From positions 1,860,001 to 1,924,000 of the forward strand of contig NC_085855.1 in NCBI RefSeq assembly GCF_020906515.1: 64,000 nucleotides of DNA, written 5' to 3'. Shown in pieces: positions 44,876 to 55,011 of the stretch; position 1 is the first letter of the stretch, and each line of letters starts with the position of its first letter. The notes beneath the pieces were generated by a model. That model searched no databases. It saw only the letters and a list, made by a program, of their open reading frames with translations, and was not told the origin of the DNA. Source of the stretch: Vanrija pseudolonga (taxonomy: Eukaryota; Basidiomycota; Tremellomycetes; Trichosporonales; Trichosporonaceae). Made by a program: the position numbers and the translations under genes.

Positions 44876-45704
44876 AGGCTGTCCGAGGTAGGGCCTGCCG
44901 GCGTCGGGGGGAGCGGCGACACACGGCTGCCGACCCAGAGTTCGCTGACGCGCGGCGCAGTGCCGATGTAGCTCCTATCGAGCAGATTCATCCCTTTTCC
45001 CGTACCATGTATCGAGCGCTCGTCCCCGACTAGAGTATCCCTAGTCTCATAGTATAGTAGGCGTGTTGTAGTCATTGTGAATGAGTGTAACCTGTGCATG
45101 TAGCATGTCGTGTCGCTGTCGCCGAGCCAAGCAGAGATAGCCCACCCACCATCAACCCACTTCTTGGAATGACGTCGCGTGACCATTCTGTGACGGAAAA
45201 GTGTGGGAGCCGATTGACCCGGTTCCAGCGTGAACTGTCGCTAAACGAGGTCCGCCGCCGTCGATCTCACCGGTCACTTGTGCTCTCTCTCGGCTTCACG
45301 CCCCCCCATCACTCTTCCCTCCGACCTATAAAGCCTACGTGTCTATGCCCACGACCCCATCATACCAACCCATCCGCGACTCCTCCCCAGAACCCTCACT
45401 CCCCCGCCCCTCGCACCATCCTCGGCGTCTCATCCGCCGCCCGGCCCGCTATCTCTTCATCCTCGCCCTCCTCGCCCTCCCATTACTCGTCCTCGCCATC
45501 CTCGCGTCGGCCCTCATCCCGGGCCAGTCTATGCGCATCTGCCTTCCCTTCCACCTGAACCGCATCTCGCCTTCCCTCCACCGCGCGCTCGCGTGCTCGT
45601 CTCTCAACGCAACGATTGCGCGGCCAAACGCAAACTTTGCAACGACCGCATCGACAACAACAGTCAACTCTCCATCCACCACCTCTACACCACCACCGCC
45701 CGCA
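44876..45704. other. intergenic and possible extended 5' end of PPX1
   Basis: 44876-45326 has nothing recognised. From 45345 the PPX1 reading frame is open with an upstream ATG (see PPX1), preceded by TATAAAG at 45327-45333. Confidence 0.45.
45327..45333 (+). promoter_or_regulatory. TATA box of PPX1
   Basis: TATAAAG, 12 nt before the first in-frame ATG (45345) and 378 nt before the ATG at 45705. Initiation some 30 nt or more downstream would miss the first ATG. Confidence 0.5.
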
Positions 45705-47148
45705 ATGGCATCCACTACCACCACCCAGGACGGCCGCCTCGCCGACTTCCTCAAGAGCCAGAACGCGGCCTTTGTCGACGACCTCAAGGCCGGCAAGGGC
45801 AAGGGCTGGCTCCTCGTCAACGGCAACGAGGCCGGTGGTGAGTAACTTCTTTGCGCCGCCGCCGCCGTGCCGGCTTGGTCGTGTGACCGGCCCCAACCAC
45901 AGGCTTGGCAACCGATTCCCACACTCACGCACATCAGATCTCGACACCATTGCCTCGTCGGTCGCGTACGCGTTCCTCGCCTCGGCGCTGCGCGCCGAGC
46001 GCGCCGTGCCCCTCGTCCTCACGCCCGAGAACCTCATGTCGCTGCGCCCCGAGAACCTGTATGCGCTGCAGCAGGCCAACCTCCCCGCCGAGGACCTGCT
46101 GCACGTCGCCGCCCTCCCCATCAAGACGGAGGAGCTCGCGACCGCCGGCGTGCGCTTCGTGCTCGTCGACCACAACCGCCTCCTCCCGCGCTTTGTCTCG
46201 GACGAGTCGACCGTGTCGGCCATCATCGACCACCACGAGGACGAGCACGCCAGCCCCAACGCGCCGTTCCGCGATATCCAGTTTGGCGCCGGCTCGTGCT
46301 CGTCGCTCGTGACGCAGCACTTCATTCCCCAGTGGCAGGCTAGCCTTGCTGGTCCTGCCGGCGCTGCCGGCTCGCCCGTCCCTCCCGAGCTCGCCACTCT
46401 GCTGCTTTCGGCGATCCTGATCGACACGCACGGCCTCAAGCACGGCGGCAAGGCCCAGGATGTCGACTATGCCGCCGCGGCGTTCCTGTACCCCATCTCG
46501 ACGCTCGCCGCTGGCGCGTCCAACATCTCGACGGCCGCGCTCACGTCAAGCTCGACGGCGCCCATCCCTGATGGTCTCTCCGCCTACGCGAACAAGATCA
46601 CCGAGATCAAGTACGACGTGTCCAAGATGAACACGTACGATCTCCTGCAGCGCGACTACAAGCAGTATGCGTGGGCGACCGGCTCTGGCAAGACGCTCAA
46701 CGTTGGTCTGTCGACCGTGCCGCTCGGCCTCAAGGACCAGGTTAAGGCCGAGAAGGACGGCTGGGCGTCGTGGCTTGCGACCTCGGACAAGTTTATGAAC
46801 GAGCGCGGCATCGACGTCGAGGGCGTGCTCACGACGTTCAAGAACGAGAAGGGCAAGTCGAAGCGCGAGATCCTCCTTCTCGTCCGCACGGGCGGCTCGC
46901 TCGCTACCATTGAGGAGGCGAGCAACGTCATCGGCGTGCTCGAGGGCGGGCTCCGCGCCGACGCGGACGACTTTGCACTCGAGGACTGGGGCGCCGGCAA
47001 GAAGGGCGAGAAGGGCACGCTTGCTGAGGAGGTCAAGCCGCTCATCAACTCGACGACGCGCGTCGCCAAGGTCTGGGACCAGACCAACCACCACTCGACG
47101 AGGAAGCAGGTCGCGCCGGCGCTGCAGCACGTCGTGTCCAAGCTGTAA
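45705..47148 (+). CDS. PPX1: DHH-family exopolyphosphatase
   Basis: Exons 45705-45837 and 45938-47148 give 447 residues. The DHH phosphoesterase motifs are intact: NEAGDLDTIASS (about 41-52, built across the intron), LVDHN (about 121-124) and IIDHHEDEH (DHH at about 142-144), then LIDTHGLKHGGK. The C-terminal DHHA2 domain follows (GKTLNVGLSTVPLG, ILLLVRTGG). The enzyme removes phosphate from the end of inorganic polyphosphate using divalent metal. The same frame extends upstream to an ATG at 45345, adding 120 residues with a basic, strongly hydrophobic segment (FILALLALPLLVLAILAS) that would anchor it in a membrane. I prefer 45705 because a TATA box sits only 12 nt before the upstream ATG and the family starts near here. 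Confidence 0.88.
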
Positions 47149-47238
47149 GAGAAGGAACAACAAAACGGTGTGCAAACTAGACGCCAAGACGTGATAGGAT
47201 GTATTATGCAACAGACATGACAAGCAAGCACGCGGTAT

Positions 47239-48709
47239 CTAGTGTTTCGTCTCCTTCTCCTTGCCGCACTCGGCCTGGTGTCCGCCGCGCCAGAGCCAGT
47301 CGGCGCGCTGGCACTCGCGCGAGCAGTACTTTGCCCATCCGCAGCCGTCACACACAAACGTGGGCTGCCCAAGCCTGAAGTCGCAGCACCAGCGGCACGC
47401 CTCCTTGCCTCCCCAGGCATCGCTGGTGCTCCCACCCTTGTTCTTGACGAACCACTGCTCGCGCGTGATCCGGTGGAAGAGCTGCGCCTTGCCAAACGCG
47501 TTGTCGCTGCTCTCGTGGGTAAACACCATGCCGTTGTTGGTACACAGGCGCACCGAGGCGTCGTTGCCCTCTGTCGGGTCGGCGACAACAGCGACACACC
47601 CCACCTCCTCGATCGCGAAGCGCAGCACCTCGGCAAACGCCTCGGACACGATACCCTGCCCCCACAGCTGCGGGTGGATCTCGTAGAACATCTTGCCGAC
47701 TAGTCCGGCCTGCGCGCGCGTCGCGGCCGGCGGGTGCACCCATGGCACGCCTGCCGAGGGCTTCATGCCTTCTGTTGGCTCGCACTCGAGCGAGAGGGCA
47801 AAGTTGCCTAAGGCGTGGGTGAGCTTGCCCCGACAACACAGCCGCGCTCATGCCCACTCACCCAAATACCCCTCCGCCGAGCTGATCCGATTACTGATCC
47901 GCACCTGCCCCGCCGGCGCGACCGTGATCCCGGCGCCCTCCTTGGCCGTAATGGCGAAGATGTACTCGTCGCGCCAGGCGTTGGCGGGCTCGAGGCGCGG
48001 GACAGAGGACGCGACATAGCGGCGCTGGAACGAGTCTTTGATGTCGGACGCGGACGGGGAGCCGTAGCTGGGTCGCGGGGTTAGTTACATATGCTCTCCA
48101 TTACCTCGCCGCCTGCCTCCCCTTCCCATCGTTGCCCGCTTCGCTCTCCTCCGCTCAGCCCGCGCAACTCACAGCTGTGTCCGCTGCACGACCGGCTCCA
48201 TCTTGATCCGCCGGATCGCCGTCGTGTCGCCGACCTCGACCTGGCGCAGGACCAGGCGCGGGGTACGCAGCCCAACGCCGACGCACCCCGGCGTGCGGAA
48301 GAGCTTGAGCTTGGGGCGTTCCTGTACGCGCCTGTCAGCTCCTACCCCCCTCCGCCGAGCCAAAGCCACCCACCCGCTCTTGCAGGATGAACCACGCGTC
48401 CAGGCGCTGCGTGAGCCCCGTCGGCTTGAGCTCTGCCGCCCAGCGCGCCGCGTCCGCCTCGGATTCCGGCGCCGTCTCACGGGGGACGGGGACGCCGCCG
48501 CCGTTCTCCCAGTAGTCTGGTTTCTGTCGTCAGCGGGAGTGCTCGTGCCGCGGAGATACCTTTTTCTTCTTGGGCTTCTTCTTCTTCTTCTTAGCTGCTG
48601 CGCCGGCGCCGGGCGCGTCGTCGTCTGACGAGGCGGCGTCTGCGGGGTCGAGCCGCGTCTTGTCTAGCGTGTCGGCGAGCGCGTCCACACCGTTGGGTTG
48701 TGTCGCCAT
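47239..48709 (-). CDS. GNAT acetyltransferase fused to C-terminal MYND zinc finger
   Basis: Exons 48709-48560, 48523-48374, 48321-48173, 48067-47862 and 47807-47239 give 407 residues. The N-terminus has an acidic stretch and a polylysine run (nuclear/nucleolar type). Then comes a RimJ/RimL-type GNAT domain: LRTPRLVLRQVEVGDTTAI at its start, and the acetyl-CoA loop HPQLWGQGIVSEAF at about 263-276, followed by NDASVRLCTNNGM. The C-terminus is a MYND-type finger, Cys 356, 359, 371, 374, 380, 384, His 395 and Cys 399, around YCSRECQRADW. MYND fingers bind proline-rich partners and are usually joined to SET or other domains, so the pairing with GNAT is uncommon. The substrate is unknown. Head-to-head with TRM5 (174 bp between starts). 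Confidence 0.78.
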
Positions 48710-48883
48710 GGCGCGGGGTGGTGGGTTGAGCGATGTTAGCTGATGATCATCAGTCGATGGACGAGCCCATTTCGTTGGCGGGCAACATTTCCACGACTCG
48801 GAGCCCCACACGCGCTCGGTCGACCTGAAATTTCGCCCGCCAGCCAACTCAAACTCAACAACAACGACCACCTCTCTCTCTGC
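48710..48883. promoter_or_regulatory. shared divergent promoter, GNAT-MYND / TRM5
   Basis: 174 bp between start codons of two divergent genes; both promoters must lie here or overlap the genes. Contains TGATGATCATCA, a partly palindromic site, near 48739-48750. Confidence 0.45.
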
Positions 48884-50607
48884 ATGAACGCAGCGTGGAC
48901 CGCCCTGCGCCGCCTCGTATCCCCGCCCAGCATGACGTCCTCGCCCTCACTCCGCAACCTCGGCCCGCCCCAGCACAAGGGCATGACGGCGCTCGACAGG
49001 TCCAAGTTTGACCTCACGATTCCCGTGCTCGCGGCGCGCGTCAAGGCGAGCGAGATGGGCAGTGTGCGCAAGCACGACTTGTTGAAGGGGTGCGTTGCGC
49101 CGTCTCCTCCTCACGCAGGCCAGTGCTAAGCTCCCCAGCCACATCGTCGACATCCCCAAGATCCGCAGCATCACGCCCGACGCCGACCCCGCCCTCCGCC
49201 GCCTGCTGCTGCGCGTCGCCAAGCCCGACGACCTGCCGGCCGACACGCGGGCGTACCTCGCCTCGAGCGGGATCACACTCGAGCCGGACGCCGTGACGCT
49301 CGGATACGACCACTGGACCGCGAGTGGGTAGAGCTACACAGGTTTCGACAGTCGCGACAGCTAACCCGCCAGGCGAGATCCTCAACGCCGTCATCGAGAC
49401 CAAGGAGGACGAGGACACGCCGTCGAGCTTCACGCAGACAGGCCACATTGGTAGGTTGTGACGTGTCGCAGGCTCGACGCCGACACTGGTCGCCGCGGTG
49501 CTCTCGACCCCGCCCCCGCCCCCCGCACTCGCTGACGCTCGTGCTCGTGCCCAGCCCACGTCAACCTCCGCGAAGAATGGCTGCCGTACAAGGCCATGAT
49601 CGGACAGGTCATCCTCGACAAGATCCCGTCCATCCGCACCGTCGTCAACAAGCTGAGCGAGATCCACGCAGAGTTCCGATACTTTGACATGGAGGTGATT
49701 GCCGGCGAGGCGGATTTCGTCGCGACGACGGTGAGTAGCGACGCGAGGCGACCGCACGTCGCCGGCCGAGCCGACATACCCCTCCCTCCCTTCCCCCTGC
49801 CCTAGCTGACCACCCGGCCAGTCGGAATCCGGCTGCACCTTCACTTTTGACTTTGCGCACGTGTACTGGAACTCGCGCCTGCACACCGAGCACGAGCGCC
49901 TCATCTCGCTCTTTACGCCGGGCAGCGTAGTGGCGGACGCGATGGCCGGCGTGGGCCCGTTCGCGGTCCCGGCGGCCAAGCGCGGCGCCTACGTGCTCGG
50001 CAACGACCTGAACCCCGAGAGCGTGAAGTGGATGCGCGAGAACCGGGTCAAGAATAAAGTGGAGGCACGGCTACGCGTCACCGAGGCCGACGCGCGGCAG
50101 TTCATCAACGGCGCGCCGCTCGAGGCTTGGCGGAATCCATTTGTCCGCTCCGAGCCGGTCACCGTTCGGCAGAAGGAGCGCGAGGCTAGACGGAGACGAG
50201 AGGCGGCGAAGGAGGCCGGCGTGGAGCTGCCCAAGGAGGAAGTGAAGGTCGACTCGCCGCCAAAGCCCCAGACGGTCGACCACTACGTCATGAACCTCCC
50301 CGACTCGGCGCTCGAGTTCCTCGACGCGTACGCTGGCAGCTTTACGCCCTTGCTGTCCGAGCCTGGGTTCGACGCCGCAAGCACAACCCTGCCTTTGATC
50401 CACTGCCACTGCTTCACGCGCTTCCTCGACATCGAGGGCGCGACGCGCGACATCAACGAGCGCGCCAGCGCAGCCCTCGGCTACCCCGTCACCACCGACA
50501 TGGACGGATACCTCCTCCACCCCGTCCGCCGCGTCGCACCAAACAAGGACATGTACTGCCTCACCTTCCGCCTGCCACACGACGTCGCGTACAAGAAGAC
50601 TGTGTAG
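48884..50607 (+). CDS. TRM5: tRNA (guanine37-N1)-methyltransferase
   Basis: Exons 48884-49089, 49139-49323, 49373-49450, 49555-49730 and 49822-50607 give 476 residues. Family landmarks in order: [31 protein letters not shown] (built across intron 2), [34 protein letters not shown], the SAM-binding [10 protein letters not shown] (about 254-263) with GNDLNPES, and [11 protein letters not shown] (about 373-383), which carries the catalytic Asn-Leu-Pro. Trm5 methylates G37 next to the anticodon and starts wyosine synthesis on tRNA-Phe; it acts in cytosol and mitochondria. The ATG at 48884 adds an Arg-containing, acid-free N-terminus, and a second in-frame Met (residue 17) precedes [12 protein letters not shown], so two starts could serve two compartments. 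Confidence 0.92.
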
Positions 50608-50971
50608 AGATGCTACGTCTTGCTACAACGTACATGAGATCTATAGTGTGATGCGGCGAGTAACTCATCCGTTCTAGTGTGTGTGGTGAGGGTGTGGCGG
50701 CGTGTGGTGAGGGTGTGGCGGCGTGTGCGCGCTCGCGCCCATCACTGCCCTACTCACCCCCTTCCTACTGCTAACCTGGCCCACCTGACCCTCCCTCGCT
50801 GCCTCGTGCACTCGCTGCGTGCTCGTGTCCCCTCCCGCCTACTTCCCCGTCGGAGTCTGTGCACGACTCGCCGCACGGCTAGCAGCACGGGACGCGGCCG
50901 GACTCCGTCCAAGGGGTGTGCTGTGTACGCGTTAGCTCCGCCCAGACCCACACACAACACCACCAGTATAC
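50608..50971. other. convergent spacer TRM5 / Zn2Cys6 gene
   Basis: No gene. Holds a perfect 21-bp tandem duplication at 50681-50722. Confidence 0.45.
50681..50722. repeat. 21-bp tandem duplication (two exact units)
   Basis: Units 50681-50701 and 50702-50722 are identical GT/GGC-rich sequence, 74 nt after the TRM5 stop. Confidence 0.8.
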
Positions 50972-53900
50972 TCACATGATACCGCTACCAAACTGAGAGT
51001 GAAGCAAACCGCCGGCGAGCGTCATCTGGCCACGCCCAAAGCCGGGTAACAACATGGACCCGTCCCAGCCGTCAAACGCATCTGCCGACATGAACGTGGG
51101 CAGGTACTCTGCCCATCCAGACGAGTTTTGCGGCGTCCCAGTCGAAGGGTACGCAGCGTTTAGGGTAGCAGAGGGTGAGCTCTGCACAGACTCGGAGGGG
51201 CCAGCGGCGGACGGCAGGATCCTGGGCAGGTCAGCTTTACCGCGCTTCCTTGCATCACCGCAGCCGCTTACATCATGTCGCCCCCTTGAGGGATAAACGC
51301 AAACTGAGTCTCGTGCGACAGCATATCCCCTGAAGGCCAGTTGCCCTCGTTAAGCAGTGCCGGGTCAAACACATGCTCCTGCGCAGGAACCGCGTTGCCA
51401 GCACCCTTGGGAGTGGGCGAGCCAGCTCGTGACACTGCACGAGACGGGTGCGTCGACCCTCCGTGGCGACGAGCCTCCTTGGTCTTGCGAACAATCTCCC
51501 GGATAAATGCAGCATAGATTGCCGGCTGATGCGATGGGTCCATCGCACAGTCCTCGAGAATGTCTGCCACCTCGGTGACAATCTTGAAGATGGACTCTTC
51601 GAGTTCGTGGAAGGGGCGGAGCTCAGGCTTGAGCAGCTTGAGGAGAGAGAGCAGCGCATAGCTGCACATGACAAAGTTGGTGTCAGGGAGGTACGGGAGG
51701 TAGCCCTTGGGCAAGAAGTGGTCCTTGACCACGTTGCACACTCTTGTGGCGGCCTCGTAGACGTTTGTGAGGAAGAATGAAATGTCAAGCTTTGAGCGCT
51801 CGAGGGCGTTCTCGAGGCCAAACGAGTAGAGGACGAGCGACGAGTAGGCGTAGTAGAAGTGCGCACGCGAGGCGTATTCAAACTCGTCGCCATCTTCACT
51901 GGTAGGGAAGGGACGGTTCCACTCATTGAGCCACCTCCGCAGCTCCTCGTGCGCCGAGCGGACAATGAGCATATCTGGAGAGTCAGCGACAGGTCAATTG
52001 TCCATGAAGCCACTTACAGTCACAGTCCTCACGCAGGCCCGACACCGTCGTGGTCGACGAGTAGATCGAGTCGATGGCACGGCTCATAATCTGCTGCAAG
52101 ACGACGTAGGCCGCCAGCGCGCGGTCAGTCGCCAGCGAAAACCGCTGCTGGTGCCAGTCGCTCGCGTTGCGAATGATGTAGTCCTCGCGAAGGGTGTATG
52201 GCTTGCCCATCTGAGCCGAAATGGAGCGGTCGAGCACGAAGCAGTGCAGCCAGCATCGCTCGCGGTTGATGATCTCGAGGTCACGCTCCTTGCCTTCCCT
52301 CGTATCCAAACCCGAGACAATCGACTTGCGGTGCAGGTTGAGATCCGTCGCCATGCGAATGGCCATGCCGAGCATGAGCCAGGTGCGGTCCTGCTCAAAG
52401 GTCTTTTCAGGGCCCAAGGTCCAGAGCGACAACAACAAGTACGCCTGGCACACCTCGACGCTCTTGTAGCCTCTTGACGGCACCTCAAACGACAGCCTCT
52501 TGGCGTACACTGACAGGTGCTGGTGCAGATCCGGCCGCTTGGTGTAGTATCGTGCCGCAAGTGCACAGATTCTGTTGTGTCAGCGGCGGCGCGTTCATGA
52601 CGTCAACCTACACAGTGCACAAGAACTGGCTTCGCTGCAGAACGAGCTCCGCCGAATGGAAGTCTTTGTAGATGAGCGGGCAGTGGGGCGCCACTGCAAC
52701 GTTAGCCCTCGCCTCTCGCACCGCACTCACTGTGCTTGAAGAAGATGCCAAACAGCTCCTCGATCTCCTCGCGTGACAGAATTGTGAGGAGCTCGGGCAC
52801 ACGGTCATCGGTACCGGAACCGGGAGTGAACGCCACAGCACCCGGTTTGAAGTAGTTGGTCGAGGCGACACCAAAGTCTGGGAGCCCCTCGTCGCCACCG
52901 CCGCGGACGTCGCTGGTGGCAACGCGCTGGTTGAGGCCGCCGTTCCTGCCGCCTAGACTCAAGGGGGAGGGCCGGATCGGCGCGCTGGTGCCGTTCCGGA
53001 AAGAGCTGTGCTTCTTTGACGGGTCGGTGTTTTGGAGGCTTGCCTCGGCGAGCAGACCTAAAGGGGACAGGACATTGTCGGGGAGCGAGTGGAGACGAGG
53101 GGAAAGCGGAGGGAGGTGGCCCATGTTGGTCGCCGAGTCCTCACCACCACGGACACTCGACTCGTGGTACGTTCCACGACTCAGTCCTATCGACAGGGTC
53201 GGCGCGGCCGAGGGCGAGGCGTGAGATGTGATGAGCTGCAGGACATCGGGATCCGACGTTGTGCCGTGCAACGCGTGCGAGAACGAGCTGAGCGAACCCT
53301 GGTCGAGATTGCTGAGTGCCTGCGGTTGTCAGCGATGCCGAGCACAACGTGAAACACTGCGCAACGCACCCCTCCGATCCCCTTTAGCGCAGCTTCCATT
53401 TTGGAGATCTTGGCTGCAAGTGCCTCGTTCTTTCGTGTGCTCCTCTTGCCTCGGTTTGATTCCTCGAAGATACACTCGTGACCGCCTGAACGACATCTCT
53501 GCGGGGTGTGTCAGCGCTTGTGGATGGAGAGATAAGCGGCGGTGGCCGGGGCTGGGGGGCGAAACCCGCTGACGCCGAGACCGGTGCCGACGCCGATGTA
53601 TCCAACCCACCTTGCACGGCCCGTTCGGTCCACTCGACTCGTCTGGGATACACCTCATCTTGATCTTTCGGCATCTGCGATGTCAGCCTCGCTCGATCGC
53701 TACCTCGCACACGCAAGCACTCACGCAATGCACGCCCTCGAGCCACGGGTCAGCTTGACCTTTGGCTTGCCATCCGGTCCCTTGACAATCTTGCGATTGG
53801 GCTTGTTGGCTGCGGCCTTGGTTGCGGCTGGCACCTCGTCCTCGCTGTCGTCATCCTCGTCATCTTCGTCATCGCTATCGCCGCCCTTGTCATTGGATGT

Positions 53901-54056
53901 GCTCGTGCGAGGGCGCTTGTTGTCGCCCGCCTGTGATCCACCGCCGCCTCCAAACGAAGCAGAGCCCGAGAATGATCCCCGGTGGTCTTGCAGGGACGAG
54001 GAAGGAAAGGAAGACGCCATCGTCGAGTAGGCCGAGGCGTACGGGTGTGTGTTCAT
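50972..54056 (-). CDS. Zn2Cys6 transcription factor with coiled coil and fungal-specific domain
   Basis: Exons 54056-53725, 53674-53611, 53498-53370, 53319-52731, 52693-52612, 52571-52018, 51974-51272 and 51221-50972 give 900 residues. After an acidic, Ser-rich N-terminus comes a zinc cluster assembled from three exons: CIACRKIKMRC, 11 residues, CKRC, 6 residues, C (about 110-140), followed by a basic/heptad helix (RKNEALAAKISKMEAAL) suited to dimerisation. The regulatory domain starts near ILSREEIEELFGIFFKHMAP and includes ICALAARYYTKRPDL, YLLLSLWTLGPEKTF and MLGMAIRMATDLNLHR, a layout found in several fungal zinc-cluster activators. The last exon encodes a Ser/Gly-rich tail and is reached only by splicing a GTAAGC donor that overlaps an in-frame TAA; without it the protein ends 83 residues earlier. 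Targets are unknown. Confidence 0.87.
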
Positions 54057-54390
54057 CGCGTGGTCGCTTGCAAGCACTGCCGTGTGATGCTGCTGCGCCG
54101 GCAGATGGATGCAGGGGGATGGGGGTTGTTGGAGAAGCTGGAGCTCCGTGCTAGGGTGTTGAGATGGATGGGTATCGAGTCGCGAGCCTTTTGATGGTAG
54201 GGCTTGTGATGTGGCTGGCTGCCTTGCCTTTTGTTGTTAGGGTCGTGTGAGGAGAATGGCGGGGTAGAGAGAGGAGGAGAGAGAGGTGGGGGGGTATGGA
54301 GAAGGAGGAGGATGGGAGACGGGGAAGATGTGATTGTTTGAGTTGGAGGAAGGTGGCAGTTGGTAGGTTGTGGGTGGTGGTGCGGGTGGT

Positions 54391-54422
54391 AGTGGTGGTG
54401 GTGGTGGTGGTGGTGGTGGTGG
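54391..54422. repeat. GGT trinucleotide microsatellite
   Basis: About ten near-perfect GGT units, about 340 bp upstream of the regulator's ATG (ACC repeats in its sense strand). Confidence 0.75.
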
Positions 54423-54542
54423 GTCGGCAAAGTGAGCCGGAAGGGGGGGGAGGGGGGCAGGAGGGCTTGTTGGTTCCGCGGGTGGAATCAAGCAGTAGCC
54501 TATTGCTGGCACTGGCTTTTCCGATGACAACCACCACCCAGT

Positions 54543-54562
54543 CCAGCCAGCCAGCCAGCCAG
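54543..54562. repeat. CCAG tetranucleotide repeat
   Basis: Five CCAG units in the same upstream region. Confidence 0.65.
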
Positions 54563-55011
54563 GCAGACGACCTCCCTCATACATCCACCCTCGCTTGGTA
54601 TTTCCTAGTCGCTGCATCTTCACCCATAAACCGGTACCCTTTCACCTTTTCCCTCCCCCCTGCCCTCTCCCTCTTTGCTCGCTTCTTTGCATGCACCACG
54701 CTGTACCTCTTTCAAACCACCTCGGCGAATGTGCGGCTCTGGGTGGCGGCAGCAGCGGCTCAATGTGTGGGGCTTCCTCGTCCTTGCCGCAAGAACGGCA
54801 CCGCGCTGGGCCACCTTTTCCAGACCTCCCACTTTTCCACCCTCCGCGGGTTTGCGCCCGCGCGCGGCCGCGCGCCCAAATAGCCACGTGGCCACCGGCG
54901 GCATCGGTGCATCGGGTATTTACGGCAGAACGGGCTCCAAGGATTTCGGGGAGATGTAGCCGAGTGAATACAATCCATCCATTCCAACAACAACAAAGTG
55001 TGACGGCGGAG

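Larger units (their letters stand above)
54057..55011. other. upstream region of Zn2Cys6 gene, with microsatellites
   Basis: No gene is supported; open frames here read through simple repeats. Contains a GGT run (54391-54422) and CCAG repeats (54543-54562). Probably long promoter or leader of the minus-strand regulator and 3' flank of the GT18-like gene. Confidence 0.45.

Noticed and set aside
54237-54623. Pro/Thr/His-rich frames upstream of the second Zn2Cys6 gene
   Set aside because: They are readings of GGT/CCA microsatellites and leader sequence.
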